Shown here: piece after piece, positions 1-8,603 of the stretch
Numbering within the stretch: position 1 is the first letter of the stretch
How the letters are laid out: each line of letters opens with the position of its first letter
Assembly (NCBI GenBank): GCA_934454635.1
Contig: CAKSFR010000003.1
Coordinates: 62,001-126,000, forward strand
Reading direction: 5' to 3'
DNA: 64,000 bases
Origin: an uncultured Ruminiclostridium sp.
GTDB lineage: Bacteria; Bacillota; Clostridia; Oscillospirales; Ruminococcaceae
Position numbers and translations under genes: made by a program
The notes under the pieces: model-generated
Database searches by the model: none
What the model was told of the DNA's origin: nothing
What the model saw: only the letters and a program-made list of their open reading frames with translations

Positions 1-117
1 TGCGTGGGAATGATGCTGCTTTCCATGATTCTGTACAGCTTGCGCAATGTGCGCCTGCTTAAAGACGCAAAGAGAAAGCCGCCTGTAATTGACGAAAATA
101 TAGGCACGGAAAAATAA
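1..117 (+). CDS. 3' end of an unidentified, probably membrane protein
   Basis: An open frame enters from the window edge and stops at a TAA at 115-117. The 38 visible residues start hydrophobic (Met, Leu, Ile, Tyr rich) and end in a basic then acidic tail, as at the cytoplasmic end of a last membrane helix. The gene converges on ricT. The family cannot be told from this fragment. Confidence 0.55.
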   Translation, partial: CVGMMLLSMILYSLRNVRLLKDAKRKPPVIDENIGTEK

Positions 118-162
118 TTTCAGGCAACGCGGGAATGCTCGCGTTATCCGTCAAAAACATAA

Positions 163-200
163 AAGCCGCGGGCTGTTCTGCCTGCGGCTTATTGTTTTAG
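163..200. terminator. Intrinsic terminator between convergent genes
   Basis: AAGCCGC (163-169) pairs with GCGGCTT (184-190), extended inward by GGC/GCC, followed by a T-rich run on the plus strand. It lies between the stop codons of two converging genes and may serve both. Confidence 0.7.
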
Positions 201-202
201 AG

Positions 203-1066
203 TTATTCAAGACCTTTCAGGGCTGCAATTTCGTCGCGGTTCACACGGATTTTAGCGTCTTTGATTACCTTTACGTCGTCGCGCTTTACCGAAATCGGCG
301 GAGCGTCGGGGCTTTTATCAAGCTTGACTTTCAGCACGCCCGTGAGGATATTTGCGTCCTCGACAACGCCGCGACCCTCGGCGGTTTCAACAAGAGCGCC
401 AGCTTTCGGGGTGATTTTCAGCAGTTCTTCGTAGCAGTCCTGCTCATATTTCAAGCAGCACATAAGTCTGCCGCAGGTTCCCGAAATTTTGGACGGATTG
501 AGCGAGAGCGACTGCTCTTTCGCCATTTTGATTGAAACGGGTTGGAACTCACCGAGAAAGCTTGAACAGCAGAACGGTCTGCCGCATATTCCGAGTCCGC
601 CGAGCATTTTCGCTTCGTCGCGCACGCCTATCTGGCGCAGCTCGATCCTCGTGCGATAAATTCCCGCAAGGTCCTTTACAAGCTCGCGGAAGTCAACGCG
701 GTTTTCGGCAGTGAAATAAAACAGAATTTTGCTGCCGTCGAACGTGTAGTCAACGTCAATAGCCTTCATATCCAGCTTGTGCTCTTCGATTTTCTTTATA
801 AAGGTGCGCATTATCTCGGTTTCTTTTTCGGCGTTTGATTTTATCGCCTGAAGATCGTCCTTTGAAGCGGGGCGGATAATGGATTTAAGCGGCTGGATAA
901 CGTTTTCGTCGTTTATTTTTCGGTTAGGTATAACTACCTCGCCGCACTCGATACCACGCGCCGTTTCAACGATAACTTTATCTCCCGCGTTCAGCTTTTT
1001 TCCGCCCGGAGAGAAATAGTAGACCTTTCCGACCTCCTTGAAGCGCACGCCTATAATTTCAGTCAT
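203..1066 (-). CDS. ricT: RicT/YaaT, PSP1-domain regulatory iron-sulfur protein
   Basis: The 287-residue protein matches the PSP1 family. The diagnostic cysteines are visible: ICGRPFCC near residues 160-167 and TCGRLMCC near 197-204. In Bacillus subtilis RicT joins RicA and RicF in a complex that carries [4Fe-4S] clusters and affects RNase Y mRNA processing, sporulation and competence. Here it is the last gene of darA-holB-ricT, the same neighbourhood as in Bacillus, with only 15 bases to holB. A good AAGGAAAGG-type ribosome site precedes the ATG. Family assignment is firm; the role in this host is inferred. Confidence 0.92.
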   Translation of the reverse strand: MTEIIGVRFKEVGKVYYFSPGGKKLNAGDKVIVETARGIECGEVVIPNRKINDENVIQPLKSIIRPASKDDLQAIKSNAEKETEIMRTFIKKIEEHKLDMKAIDVDYTFDGSKILFYFTAENRVDFRELVKDLAGIYRTRIELRQIGVRDEAKMLGGLGICGRPFCCSSFLGEFQPVSIKMAKEQSLSLNPSKISGTCGRLMCCLKYEQDCYEELLKITPKAGALVETAEGRGVVEDANILTGVLKVKLDKSPDAPPISVKRDDVKVIKDAKIRVNRDEIAALKGLE

Positions 1067-1081
1067 AAATTACCTTTCCTT

Positions 1082-2047
1082 TCATATTCCGCTTTCGATA
1101 ACGGAAAACAGTTTTGCGCAGCAATGCGCGTTAAAAAGCTGAAGATTCGGGTTAAAATCAAGCTCTGAGATAAGCTCTCCGACCGCGTCGTACAGCTTCG
1201 AAATTATTTTTATGCTCATTTTTTGAGACATTTGCTTCGCCTGCTCCGAAAAAGCGCCGTCAGCCTTCGCGCCCGAGGAGATCACCGAAGCCTTGGTGAA
1301 TATTTCGGAGAGCAGGTTCAAAAGCTGCCCCGCGTCCTCTCGTGTTTTAACGGACGAAAAGCGTATCGCGCAGTCGTATTCTCTGCCGCCGCAAAGCGCG
1401 TTCGCAATTTCTGCCGCAGCTCGGAAAAGCTCGGCGTCTGCGCCGTTCGCTCCGTCGATGCACTTTCCGATATTTCCGCCGTAAAGCCCGTAAAGCTCTG
1501 CCGCTTTTTCGGCGGGAATACCGCGTTCGGCGAGCGCCGCAAGACATTCGCTGCGGTCTGCGCCGTCGACATTCACTAAAGTAACGCGCGAAAGAATAGT
1601 TTCGAGGATAGGCGCTTTGCTTTCCGCGGTGAAAATGCAGCTGTTGAACGGGAGCGGCTCTTCAATGAACTTCAGAAGCGTATTCTGGCAAGCCGCGCTC
1701 ATTGTATCAAGCTGTTCAAAAACGATTACCCGAAGTTCCCCGTCGTTCGGCGCCATATAGCATTCGGTTATGAAGTCGCGCAGCTCGGCGACCTTATATT
1801 TTTCCATTTCGCGGAGCGGATATACAACGTCGGGGTGGATATGCTGCTCGATACGGCGGCAGTTTTTGCAGCTCATGCACGGTTCGCCGCCGTTTTCGCC
1901 GCAAAGCCTGAGCATGGCGGTGTAATCGGCGAGGACGGTTTTTCCCACGCCTTTTTCGCCGCAGAAAAGCAGCGCGTGGGGAAATCTTCCCGAACGGCGA
2001 AACTGTCCGATTCGTTCAAGCGCAGCCTTTTTTCCGTACAGCTTCAT
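1082..2047 (-). CDS. holB: DNA polymerase III delta' subunit
   Basis: The 321-residue protein is an AAA+ clamp-loader subunit. It shows a Walker A motif GEKGVGKT (about 30-37) and a zinc-binding cluster of four cysteines (CGENGGEPCMSCKNC, about 49-63), as in delta'/tau proteins. With tau and delta it loads the beta sliding clamp in the replisome. The usual SRC motif reads SRV here, which is common for delta' subunits that do not hydrolyse ATP. Its start overlaps the darA stop by one base (TGATG), indicating translational coupling. Confidence 0.9.
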   Translation of the reverse strand: MKLYGKKAALERIGQFRRSGRFPHALLFCGEKGVGKTVLADYTAMLRLCGENGGEPCMSCKNCRRIEQHIHPDVVYPLREMEKYKVAELRDFITECYMAPNDGELRVIVFEQLDTMSAACQNTLLKFIEEPLPFNSCIFTAESKAPILETILSRVTLVNVDGADRSECLAALAERGIPAEKAAELYGLYGGNIGKCIDGANGADAELFRAAAEIANALCGGREYDCAIRFSSVKTREDAGQLLNLLSEIFTKASVISSGAKADGAFSEQAKQMSQKMSIKIISKLYDAVGELISELDFNPNLQLFNAHCCAKLFSVIESGI

Positions 2048-2373
2048 CAGACTTTTTCAAAGCGCTCGATGTCCGTAACGAAAATCGTCGCGCCGCCGAC
2101 GCTTACCTCAACGGGGTAGCTGACGGGGGCGGCGTCCGCGCTGAACGAAGCCGCGCTCGGAACGTACTGCTTGCGTTTTTTGGAGTGATCACGGATAATA
2201 TCGATTATATTGTCAACCGAGTCGTCCTCGCAGCAGATAAGGAACGTTGTGTTTCCCGCCATGAGAAATCCGCCTGTAGAAGCGAGTTTTGTGGCGAAAA
2301 AGCCGTTTTTTGTCAGTGCGGTGGATACCGCGTGTGAGTCGTCGTTGTTGACAATGGCATAGATAAGTTTCAT
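2047..2373 (-). CDS. darA: DarA/PstA, PII-like cyclic-di-AMP receptor
   Basis: The 108-residue protein has the PII-like fold signature of the YaaQ/DarA family: MKLIYAIVNNDD at the N-terminus and the internal TGGFLMAGNTTFLICC segment. In Firmicutes this trimeric protein binds c-di-AMP. It is the first gene of the darA-holB-ricT operon, read from a TTTACA/TATACT promoter about 45 bases upstream, with an AGGAAGGA ribosome site. The downstream target of DarA is not known even in model species. Confidence 0.9.
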   Translation of the reverse strand: MKLIYAIVNNDDSHAVSTALTKNGFFATKLASTGGFLMAGNTTFLICCEDDSVDNIIDIIRDHSKKRKQYVPSAASFSADAAPVSYPVEVSVGGATIFVTDIERFEKV

Positions 2374-2415
2374 TTTTAATCAATCCTTCCTGTCAGGAAA
2401 AAGTTTTTCGTATAC

Positions 2416-2444
2416 AGTATAGCACAAAACGGGGAAAATGTAAA
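2416..2444 (-). promoter_or_regulatory. Sigma-A promoter of darA-holB-ricT
   Basis: Read on the minus strand: TTTACA (2444-2439), 17 bases, TATACT (2421-2416). Confidence 0.7.
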
Positions 2445-2458
2445 GTAACTTTAAACGA

Positions 2459-2490
2459 AAAGCCCGCAGGCGATATACCTGCGGGCTTAG
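2459..2490 (-). terminator. Terminator after the frameshifted lipoprotein gene
   Basis: An 11-bp stem, AAGCCCGCAGG with CCTGCGGGCTT, is followed on the minus strand by TTTTCGTTT. It lies directly downstream of the stop at 2504. Confidence 0.8.
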
Positions 2491-2503
2491 CCGTTGTGTT
2501 TTA

Positions 2504-3864
2504 TCAGTTCTGCGCGAGTTCAAACGGGTTTAAGAGAGTGTCGGGGTCTGCGGGGTCGGCGAGGTAGTACGCGCCGTCGGATTTCATAAGCAGCATTCCC
2601 GAATCCTTGTCAAAGGCTTCAATGCTGATTTTATCATCGGCATATGTCTTTATTTCGCCTGTTTTGCAGTTGATGATATGTTTAGGAGATAATATTGCAT
2701 AATCTCCTTTGAAATAGCTGGAATCACGGTAGGCTCCCTCTATCGGGTCTACTATACATTTTCCGTTCTTGTCTGTAATCAAAGTATAGTAATTTCCATT
2801 AGGATTAACGGCAGTAAATAGTATGTAATCTTCTGTTGCATCCCATATTGTCTGAACAGAATATTCAGATAAATCAAAATCTAGTGCATTGCAATTGCTG
2901 TCAATAATTGCCATTTGATATATGTTGTTGGCATGATCACGATTGTGTATGGTAAATATCTCGTTGGCGTTGTAAATGTCAAAATAGCTGTTTTCTGAAC
3001 CTATCCCATCAAGTATTTTGGTTTCACCGGTTTGTGTGTTGTATACACCGATATTTTTTTGTTATCAGCTTTATATAATTGCAGTAACAAGTTATTGCCT
3101 TGTGCATATTTATAATCCGGATTAATTATTTTGCTGCAATTCAAATCTTCGGCAGACAACAGCTTATCATTTTTATAGTCATAAGCATAGATTTCTCCGT
3201 AATCAATAAACAGGTAAGAGTCGTTTTCTCCTACTGTATTGACAGAGTTAGAGCTGATATCGAAATGATCTGTTTTGCAAACAGCATAATCCGCAGACAG
3301 CGGAAGAACCCAGTCCCCGTTATTGTCGATTATCCCAAAATATAAAGTATCGCCGTCGAAACTTTTTTCAACTTTATAGACGGGAATAGATTTAAGCTTT
3401 AACTCTGTATTTCCGGCAGGTTTAAAATCATACGTCTCACCTGTTTCAATATTGTATAAGTTTCGGTCTAATTTGATAATCTTTCCGTTTATATGGTCAA
3501 TATCTCTTGCCGTTATATCGCCGCTAAGCTCATACATTTTATTATCGACCGCATTATAGACATAGCTATCATTGTTAATATTGAACACCAGACAGCCGTG
3601 CTGAAATAACTTGTAGTCCTTGATTTTCTCGACCTCCTTAGGCGGCGCTTCGGTTGTCGCTTCGGCTGTGGTTTCCGCCGTCGTGGTTTCCTCGGTCAGG
3701 TTTTCGTCTGTCGCAGCTTCTTTTGCTGTGGTTTCGTTTACTGTTTCGGTCGCAGCAGTCGTTGTTTCGGTCTTTGCCGTTGTTTCTGCGGGTGCTTTTT
3801 CGCCGCAGCCCGCCGCGCTGACGATAAGCGCCGCTATGAGTGACACGCTGATAACTTTTTTCAT
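2504..3864 (-). pseudogene. Putative lipoprotein gene interrupted by a one-base frameshift
   Basis: Two open frames, 3864-3001 and 2914-2504, belong to one protein. The upstream half begins with a lipoprotein signal (SAAGC at about 17-21), then a Thr/Glu-rich tether and a body with the phrase YNIETGETYDF. It leaves frame in a run of seven A at 3060-3054 (minus strand). Rereading one base there continues as NIGVYNTQTGETKILDG and runs open into the second frame, restoring about 454 residues. The phrase repetition (YN-x-TGET) shows the join is genuine. The cause may be a real mutation, a phase-variable homopolymer or a sequencing error. The protein resembles secreted beta-propeller-like lipoproteins, but no function is recognised. 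Confidence 0.75.
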
Positions 3865-3891
3865 GTCTTTCCTCCTGTGTCATAAACAAAA

Positions 3892-3915
3892 AGTGCGCAG
3901 CCGAAGCTACGCACT
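3892..3915 (-). promoter_or_regulatory. Hairpin in the leader of the lipoprotein gene
   Basis: AGTGCG/CGCACT outer arms and AGC/GCT inner arms flank a four-base loop. On the minus strand the stem is followed by TTTTTG, and the ribosome site AGGAGGAAAG comes about 15 bases later. It looks like a leader terminator or attenuator. Confidence 0.45.
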
Positions 3916-3938
3916 GAAAAATGCACTGCTCCGATTGC

Positions 3939-4050
3939 TGCGACACAATTCTTTTCGACAACAGTTAGAGTACACGAAAAAAGAGCATGCACTTTTACCG
4001 TATAGTAAAAGTGTATACCTAACCATTGTCAATTATTGAATTGTGTCGCA
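3939..4050. repeat. 112-base segment bounded by 13-base perfect inverted repeats
   Basis: TGCGACACAATTC (3939-3951) is the exact reverse complement of GAATTGTGTCGCA (4038-4050). Between them lies a second hairpin with arms CACTTTTAC and GTAAAAGTG near 3990-4012. The segment holds a minus-strand TTGACA at 4031-4026, so it probably includes the lipoprotein promoter. No target-site duplication is obvious. Confidence 0.6.
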
Positions 4051-4117
4051 ACTTGTATTATATCACATATCATATTTTTTTGCAAGAGTTTTTGGGGGAA
4101 TTTTGTGAAAATACAGC

Positions 4118-4660
4118 AGACAGCGAGCGGGGGGGGAGAAAGGGGCGCACGCGCCTGCGCGCTTTGCGCGCAGGCGCGAGCGGCGGCGAAGCCGCCGCGG
4201 AGCGGGTTTCAGCTTTGCTGAAACCCGCCGTGCGCCCCGTCCCGCCGATTTTGGCGGAGTGCGTGGGGAGGGCGGAGTCTGCACTGCCTGCGGTTTCGCG
4301 GCGTTTTGGCGGAGTGTGGGATAGGATATGCGTGTTAAAGCCGCGGTGCGCCCAAAAAACCGAGCGCGCCCGCTTTCGGCAACGGGTTTGATAATCGGCG
4401 AGCGCTTTCCCGTTATGACGCAGCCGCTTTTGCTGTTTGGGCAAAAGCTCTCACACTCGCGGCTTTCAACTTGCTCTGCCCTTTCCCACTTTCCGAAACG
4501 CCGCTTGCCGTACGAGCAGCGCAGTCGGCGCATTTGCGCGGCGCGCCGCATACGGCTTTGCCGTATGCGGCCGGCGGCGGCTTTGCCGCCGCCTTATGCC
4601 GCCCCGCCCCATTGGGGCGGGGCGGCGCGCCGCGCGGTTTGGGCTGCTTTGCCGTTTTGT
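4118..4660. repeat. GC-rich hairpin island 1
   Basis: This stretch has no supported gene. It holds at least five perfect inverted repeats with 3-base centres: 4151-4162/4166-4177 (TTT), 4181-4187/4191-4197 (GAA), 4202-4213/4217-4228 (TTT), 4546-4556/4560-4570 (TTT), and 4598-4610/4614-4626 (ATT). A further one lies at 4573-4593. Linker text such as CACTCGCGGCTTTC and TTTCCCACTTTC recurs in the island at 10.9-11.4 kb. The right edge, TTTTGTACAAAAA, resembles the right edges of the other two islands. Confidence 0.8.
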
Positions 4661-4661
4661 A

Positions 4662-4704
4662 CAAAAATAAACCGAGCGTGCCCACTTTCGGACGCGCCCG
4701 GTTT
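4662..4704 (-). terminator. Terminator of the first solute-binding protein gene
   Basis: On the minus strand AAACCG-GGCGCGT pairs with ACGC-CGGTTT and is followed by ATTTTTG. It sits 27 bases past the stop codon. Confidence 0.7.
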
Positions 4705-4730
4705 CGGTTTATGTATAGAAGTTTCTGCTG

Positions 4731-6311
4731 TTAGGAAGCCTGTTCGCTTATCGCCTGAGCGAGCGCGTCGCGATAGGGTTCAAGATATGCTTCGACAAGA
4801 CTGTTGCCCGCCTCGAGAACCTGTGTGTATGACGAGCCGTAGTAAATCGGACCGTCGAAAATCGTGTCCTCATTTCCGATGAAGATCGAAGAAAATTCGT
4901 CGCTGAAGCCGACTGCGTTGTCGAAAATCAAGCCGAATTTTTCGGGGTCGGTCATATCCTCGATAACCCGCATCTGGTCCTCGCTGTAAACCGCCTTGAA
5001 CTTGGTTTTTCTCGCGGTTCCGCATTCGGGGCAGGTCGCAAGGTCGTTCTGTTCGTGTTCAACAAAATTGTATTTGCAGTTGGGGCATTTCGGGTAATAA
5101 TTCGGTCCGTCGTAGGTTTTTTCGGCGTAATCGGCGGCAACCGTATCGGGGTTGGTTTCATAAATTCGTCCGCAGAGAATCCATGAAATTGCGCCCTGAA
5201 TATTCTTTGCGCCCGACGGAACCATAAATCCGAACGAGTCGGCTGACAGATAATATTTATCCGCGTTCGGGTCGCGCGGGAAAGGAACCGCTGCGATTTC
5301 GGCGTCTATTGCGTTCTTGAACATTCCGTCCTGAGCGCTCTCAAATCCCCAGGTAAGTCCCATTCCGAGGAAAAGCAGCTTTCCGTCTACAAGAGCGGTT
5401 GACGGGTCAACAAATCCGTCGCCGATAAATCCGTCGTGCTTTAAGCTTGAGAGCCAGTCCATAGCGCGGCGCACGGGCGCAGATTTAAGGTTGTTGTTTA
5501 TCTCGGTTCCTGTCATGTCGATAGTTTTTGTGCCGGTCGTATTTGCAAACATCATCGACGACCATGAGCCGCCTGTAAATCCCACATAATCGTCGCCCTT
5601 GTTTGCCCACTGAACCAACATATCCTCGAAGGTATCCCATGTCCAGTTGTTTTCAAAATAAAGCTGCATAGGGTCGGGCATTGCGTTTTCTTCAAGCACG
5701 CGCTTGTTATAGATTATGGCGAAATTCGTCTGGACGTCGGAGGGGTAATAGTAGTGCTTTCCGAGGTAGTTGAACGACTCGATAACGCTTTTCTCGTCTG
5801 CCCAGAGCGGCGAATCCATATCGAGCCAGTCGTCAAGCGCAGTGAACATATTTTTTGAAACACCGTGAGGGTATGCCGTCCAGTCATAGCGCACGATGTC
5901 GGGGGAATCTCCCGCCGCGATAAGAACGCCCAGACGTTCAAAGTATGCGCTTCCGCTTTGCGTTATTTCGGTTTCGATAACGCCGCCGTAGCGCTGCGCG
6001 AGAAGCTCGGCAAGCTCGGGCTGTGTTGTTGCGAGATCGTAGTAACAGAGCGCTTTCACCGTTCCCGCCGTCTGACCCGGGGTATAGAGCGATCCCGTGC
6101 CGATTTCGTTTGCGGCGTCAACCTTTTTGATGCCCGCCATTTCGTTCCAGTCGGTTTCAATGTCAAGCTCGTTCACAAGCGTTGTCGCCGCAGAGGACTG
6201 CATTGTCTGTTCCGAAGCGGCTTCACGTCCGTTTGAGCCGCTGCACGAGCACATTCCCAGCGTTACAGCAAGAGCGAGAATACCTGTCTGCGTTTTTTGT
6301 ATGCGTTTCAT
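4731..6311 (-). CDS. Orphan extracellular solute-binding lipoprotein with inserted zinc ribbon (paralogue A)
   Basis: The 526-residue protein has a lipoprotein signal (TLGMCSCSG near residues 18-26) and the body of a family 1 ABC solute-binding protein, with markers SPDIVRYDW and NWTWDTFEDM. Near the C-terminus CPNC (Cys 409, 412) and CPEC (Cys 427, 430) form a rubredoxin-like zinc ribbon, which is unusual in this family. It is clearly paralogous to the protein at 24946-26460. No permease or ATPase gene lies nearby, so it either uses a distant transporter or acts otherwise. The ATG follows a GAAAGGAATG ribosome site. Sugar specificity cannot be told. Confidence 0.8.
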   Translation of the reverse strand: MKRIQKTQTGILALAVTLGMCSCSGSNGREAASEQTMQSSAATTLVNELDIETDWNEMAGIKKVDAANEIGTGSLYTPGQTAGTVKALCYYDLATTQPELAELLAQRYGGVIETEITQSGSAYFERLGVLIAAGDSPDIVRYDWTAYPHGVSKNMFTALDDWLDMDSPLWADEKSVIESFNYLGKHYYYPSDVQTNFAIIYNKRVLEENAMPDPMQLYFENNWTWDTFEDMLVQWANKGDDYVGFTGGSWSSMMFANTTGTKTIDMTGTEINNNLKSAPVRRAMDWLSSLKHDGFIGDGFVDPSTALVDGKLLFLGMGLTWGFESAQDGMFKNAIDAEIAAVPFPRDPNADKYYLSADSFGFMVPSGAKNIQGAISWILCGRIYETNPDTVAADYAEKTYDGPNYYPKCPNCKYNFVEHEQNDLATCPECGTARKTKFKAVYSEDQMRVIEDMTDPEKFGLIFDNAVGFSDEFSSIFIGNEDTIFDGPIYYGSSYTQVLEAGNSLVEAYLEPYRDALAQAISEQAS

Positions 6312-6433
6312 AAAATCATTCCTTTCGTTGATGTTTTAGCACTTTCTTTAATTTGATTTTAACACGGATTGAGCCTGTATAATACGATTTTTGTGACATC
6401 AAACAGGATTTTTTTGCCATTGTTGTGCGCAAA

Positions 6434-6471
6434 TAATACTGATTCCTAATCAATATATAGACGTTGTCCAT
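6434..6471 (-). repeat. Truncated copy of the MITE-like repeat
   Basis: From TAATACT onward this stretch matches the reverse complement of the right end of the copy at 39707-39797, including TCAATATATAGAC. Only about 38 bases are convincing; the other terminus was not found. Confidence 0.55.
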
Positions 6472-6492
6472 AGGAAGAGTGAAAAATAGTAT

Positions 6493-6533
6493 AAAACTGC
6501 GGTTCTCCGAAAAGGGAAAACCGCAGTTTTTGT
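6493..6533 (-). terminator. Terminator after the EF-G-like gene
   Basis: AAAACTGCGGTT (6493-6504) pairs perfectly with AACCGCAGTTTT (6519-6530). Runs of T on both sides allow use in either direction; the nearest upstream gene is the minus-strand GTPase. Confidence 0.8.
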
Positions 6534-6551
6534 CATATTGAAATGTGTTTA

Positions 6552-8603
6552 TCAGCCTTCATATTCGCTGTACTTGGGAGCGTTTGCAATAACGTCCGCT
6601 TCAAGATTTGCGGGGAGCTGTTCATAGCGCGCAAATTCCATTGTGAAGTAGCCCATGCCGCGCGTAATCTGACGGATAACCGTTGCGAAGTCGCCTATTT
6701 CAGCCATGGGAAGCTCGGCGCTTATCGCCGTCATGCCGTCGCCTGCGGGAGTCATGCCGAGAACCGCGCCTCTGCGCTTGTTTACGATGCCCATGATGTC
6801 GCCCGTATTCTCATCGGGAACGGTTATCGTGAGCGTTTCGATAGGTTCAAGCAGGCAAGGCGAAGCCTGTGTAAGACCGTTTTTGTACGCGAGGTGAGCA
6901 GCCATTTTGAACGCCTGCTCAGAGCTGTCTACAGGGTGATAAGAACCATCAACGAGCGTAGCTTTAAGGCGCACAACGGGGTATCCCGCGAGAACGCCGT
7001 GCTCAATGCTTTCCTGCAAGCCCTTTTCAACGGCGGGGAAGAAGTTTTTCGGAACGCTTCCGCCGAATACTTTTTCTTCAAAAACAAGGTTATCCGCGTC
7101 GCCGGGTTCAAACTCGATTTTAACGTGTCCGTACTGACCGTGACCGCCCGACTGCTTCTTGTGTTTGCCCTCTACGGTTACTTTCTTGCGGATAGTTTCA
7201 CGGTAAGCGATTATCGGCTCTTCAAGAATAACGTCAACGCCGAATTTGTTCTTCAGCTTCTGAACTGCAACGTCGATGTGCTGTTCGCCCAGACCGCCGA
7301 TTATGCGCTGATGAGTTTCGTGATTATGCGTATAGCTGAGGGTCATATCCTCCTCAAGCAGACGGCGTACCGCAGCGCTTATCTTGCCCTCGTCGCCCTT
7401 TGCCTTAGCCTTTATCGCCTTAAAATAGCAGGGAACAGGGAACTCTATGCGTTCTAGGGTTATTTCGCTTCCCGCTTCGCAGAGCGTATCGCCTGTGTTT
7501 GCGTTCAGCTTTGTGAGAGCGATGATATCGCCCGCGTAAGCCTCGATCATTTCCTCCTGCTTCTTGCCCTTGAGCGCCGCCATTTTGCCGAATTTCTCGG
7601 GTTCGCCCGTGCGCATATTTATAAGATTGCAGCGCGCCGAAAGTGTTCCCGAAATAATTTTCACAAAGCTCATTTTTCCGATAAACTGGTCGGCAACGGT
7701 CTTGAAAACAACTGCCGCCAGAGGCTTTGTTTCGTCATATTCGATACCCTCGAGGTCGCGCTCGTCGGGAGAGGGCAGCATATAGATTATCGTGTTAAGG
7801 AGCATATCCACGCTCGCGAGAGTGTCGCCGGAGCAGCATACGACAGGCGTAATTATACCCTGATCGATGCCGTCGTGCAGACCCTTTATGATTTCGGCTT
7901 CGGTGAAGTCCTCGCCTTCGTTTTCAAAGAACTTCATCATCAGTTCTTCGTCGGTTTCGGCGATCGCTTCCGCCATTGCCGCGCGCAGACCTTTCAGACG
8001 GTTCTCGGAGGCGGGCATAGGCACTTCGGTCGCCTTTCCGTTTGCGTCGTATGTATACGCTTTCATTTCGAGCAGATTTATGTAGCTTTCAACCGTTCCG
8101 TATTTGTCAAAAGGAACTACGATAGGGCAGATCGTCGGACCGAAGTTTGTTTTAAGCTCTTCAAGGCACTTATAGAAGTTGGAATTTTCTTCCTCCATGC
8201 GTGTTACAACGAACATGGTCGCCTTTTTATGCTTTCTCGCTTCGCGGTATGCCTTTATCGTTCCTACCTGAACGCCGTCCTTTGCGGGAAGAGTTATTAT
8301 AACGCTTTCCGCCGCGCGCATTCCCTCGTACATTCCGCCGATAAAATCGAACTGACCGGGAGTGTCTATAATATTGATCTTAACGTCCTTCCATTCTGCG
8401 TAGGCGATGGAGGTGTTAAGAGAAATTTTACGCTTTATTTCGTCGGGGTCGCTGTCGCAGACCGTGCTGCCCTCTGAAACCTTGCCCATGCGCTCAAGTC
8501 CGCCGCTTACATACATAAGAGCTTCCGCAAGGGAGGTCTTTCCGCTTCCGCCGTGTCCGGCAAGGGCGATATTTCTGATGTTTTTGCATTTATAGGTTTT
8601 CAT
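6552..8603 (-). CDS. EF-G-like translational GTPase
   Basis: The protein of about 683 residues has the five-domain layout of elongation factor G. G1 is GHGGSGKTS and G3 is DTPGQFDF. The G4 motif, normally NKMD, reads TRME here, so guanine recognition may be altered. This places it in the divergent EF-G-like/TetM-like branch rather than the main FusA. I chose the start at 8603 because AAAGGA lies 11 bases upstream; an in-frame ATG 30 bases earlier has no ribosome site. It is monocistronic. A role on stalled or hibernating ribosomes is only inference. Confidence 0.85.
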   Translation of the reverse strand: MKTYKCKNIRNIALAGHGGSGKTSLAEALMYVSGGLERMGKVSEGSTVCDSDPDEIKRKISLNTSIAYAEWKDVKINIIDTPGQFDFIGGMYEGMRAAESVIITLPAKDGVQVGTIKAYREARKHKKATMFVVTRMEEENSNFYKCLEELKTNFGPTICPIVVPFDKYGTVESYINLLEMKAYTYDANGKATEVPMPASENRLKGLRAAMAEAIAETDEELMMKFFENEGEDFTEAEIIKGLHDGIDQGIITPVVCCSGDTLASVDMLLNTIIYMLPSPDERDLEGIEYDETKPLAAVVFKTVADQFIGKMSFVKIISGTLSARCNLINMRTGEPEKFGKMAALKGKKQEEMIEAYAGDIIALTKLNANTGDTLCEAGSEITLERIEFPVPCYFKAIKAKAKGDEGKISAAVRRLLEEDMTLSYTHNHETHQRIIGGLGEQHIDVAVQKLKNKFGVDVILEEPIIAYRETIRKKVTVEGKHKKQSGGHGQYGHVKIEFEPGDADNLVFEEKVFGGSVPKNFFPAVEKGLQESIEHGVLAGYPVVRLKATLVDGSYHPVDSSEQAFKMAAHLAYKNGLTQASPCLLEPIETLTITVPDENTGDIMGIVNKRRGAVLGMTPAGDGMTAISAELPMAEIGDFATVIRQITRGMGYFTMEFARYEQLPANLEADVIANAPKYSEYEG

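Noticed and set aside
3054..3060. Programmed ribosomal -1 frameshift at the A-run
   Set aside because: The bases are not in the phase of a classical slippery heptamer (the preceding codon ends in C) and no strong downstream stem was found. Transcriptional slippage or a mutation is simpler.
3001..3864. Upstream half of the lipoprotein as an intact 287-residue gene
   Set aside because: Its last residues after the A-run do not fit, while the alternative frame continues the protein coherently for another 180 residues.
4026..4882. Several overlapping open frames of 60-184 codons in hairpin island 1, on both strands
   Set aside because: They overlap each other in all frames, are Arg/Ala/Pro-rich from GC content, lack ribosome sites and recognisable domains, and are crossed by perfect inverted repeats.
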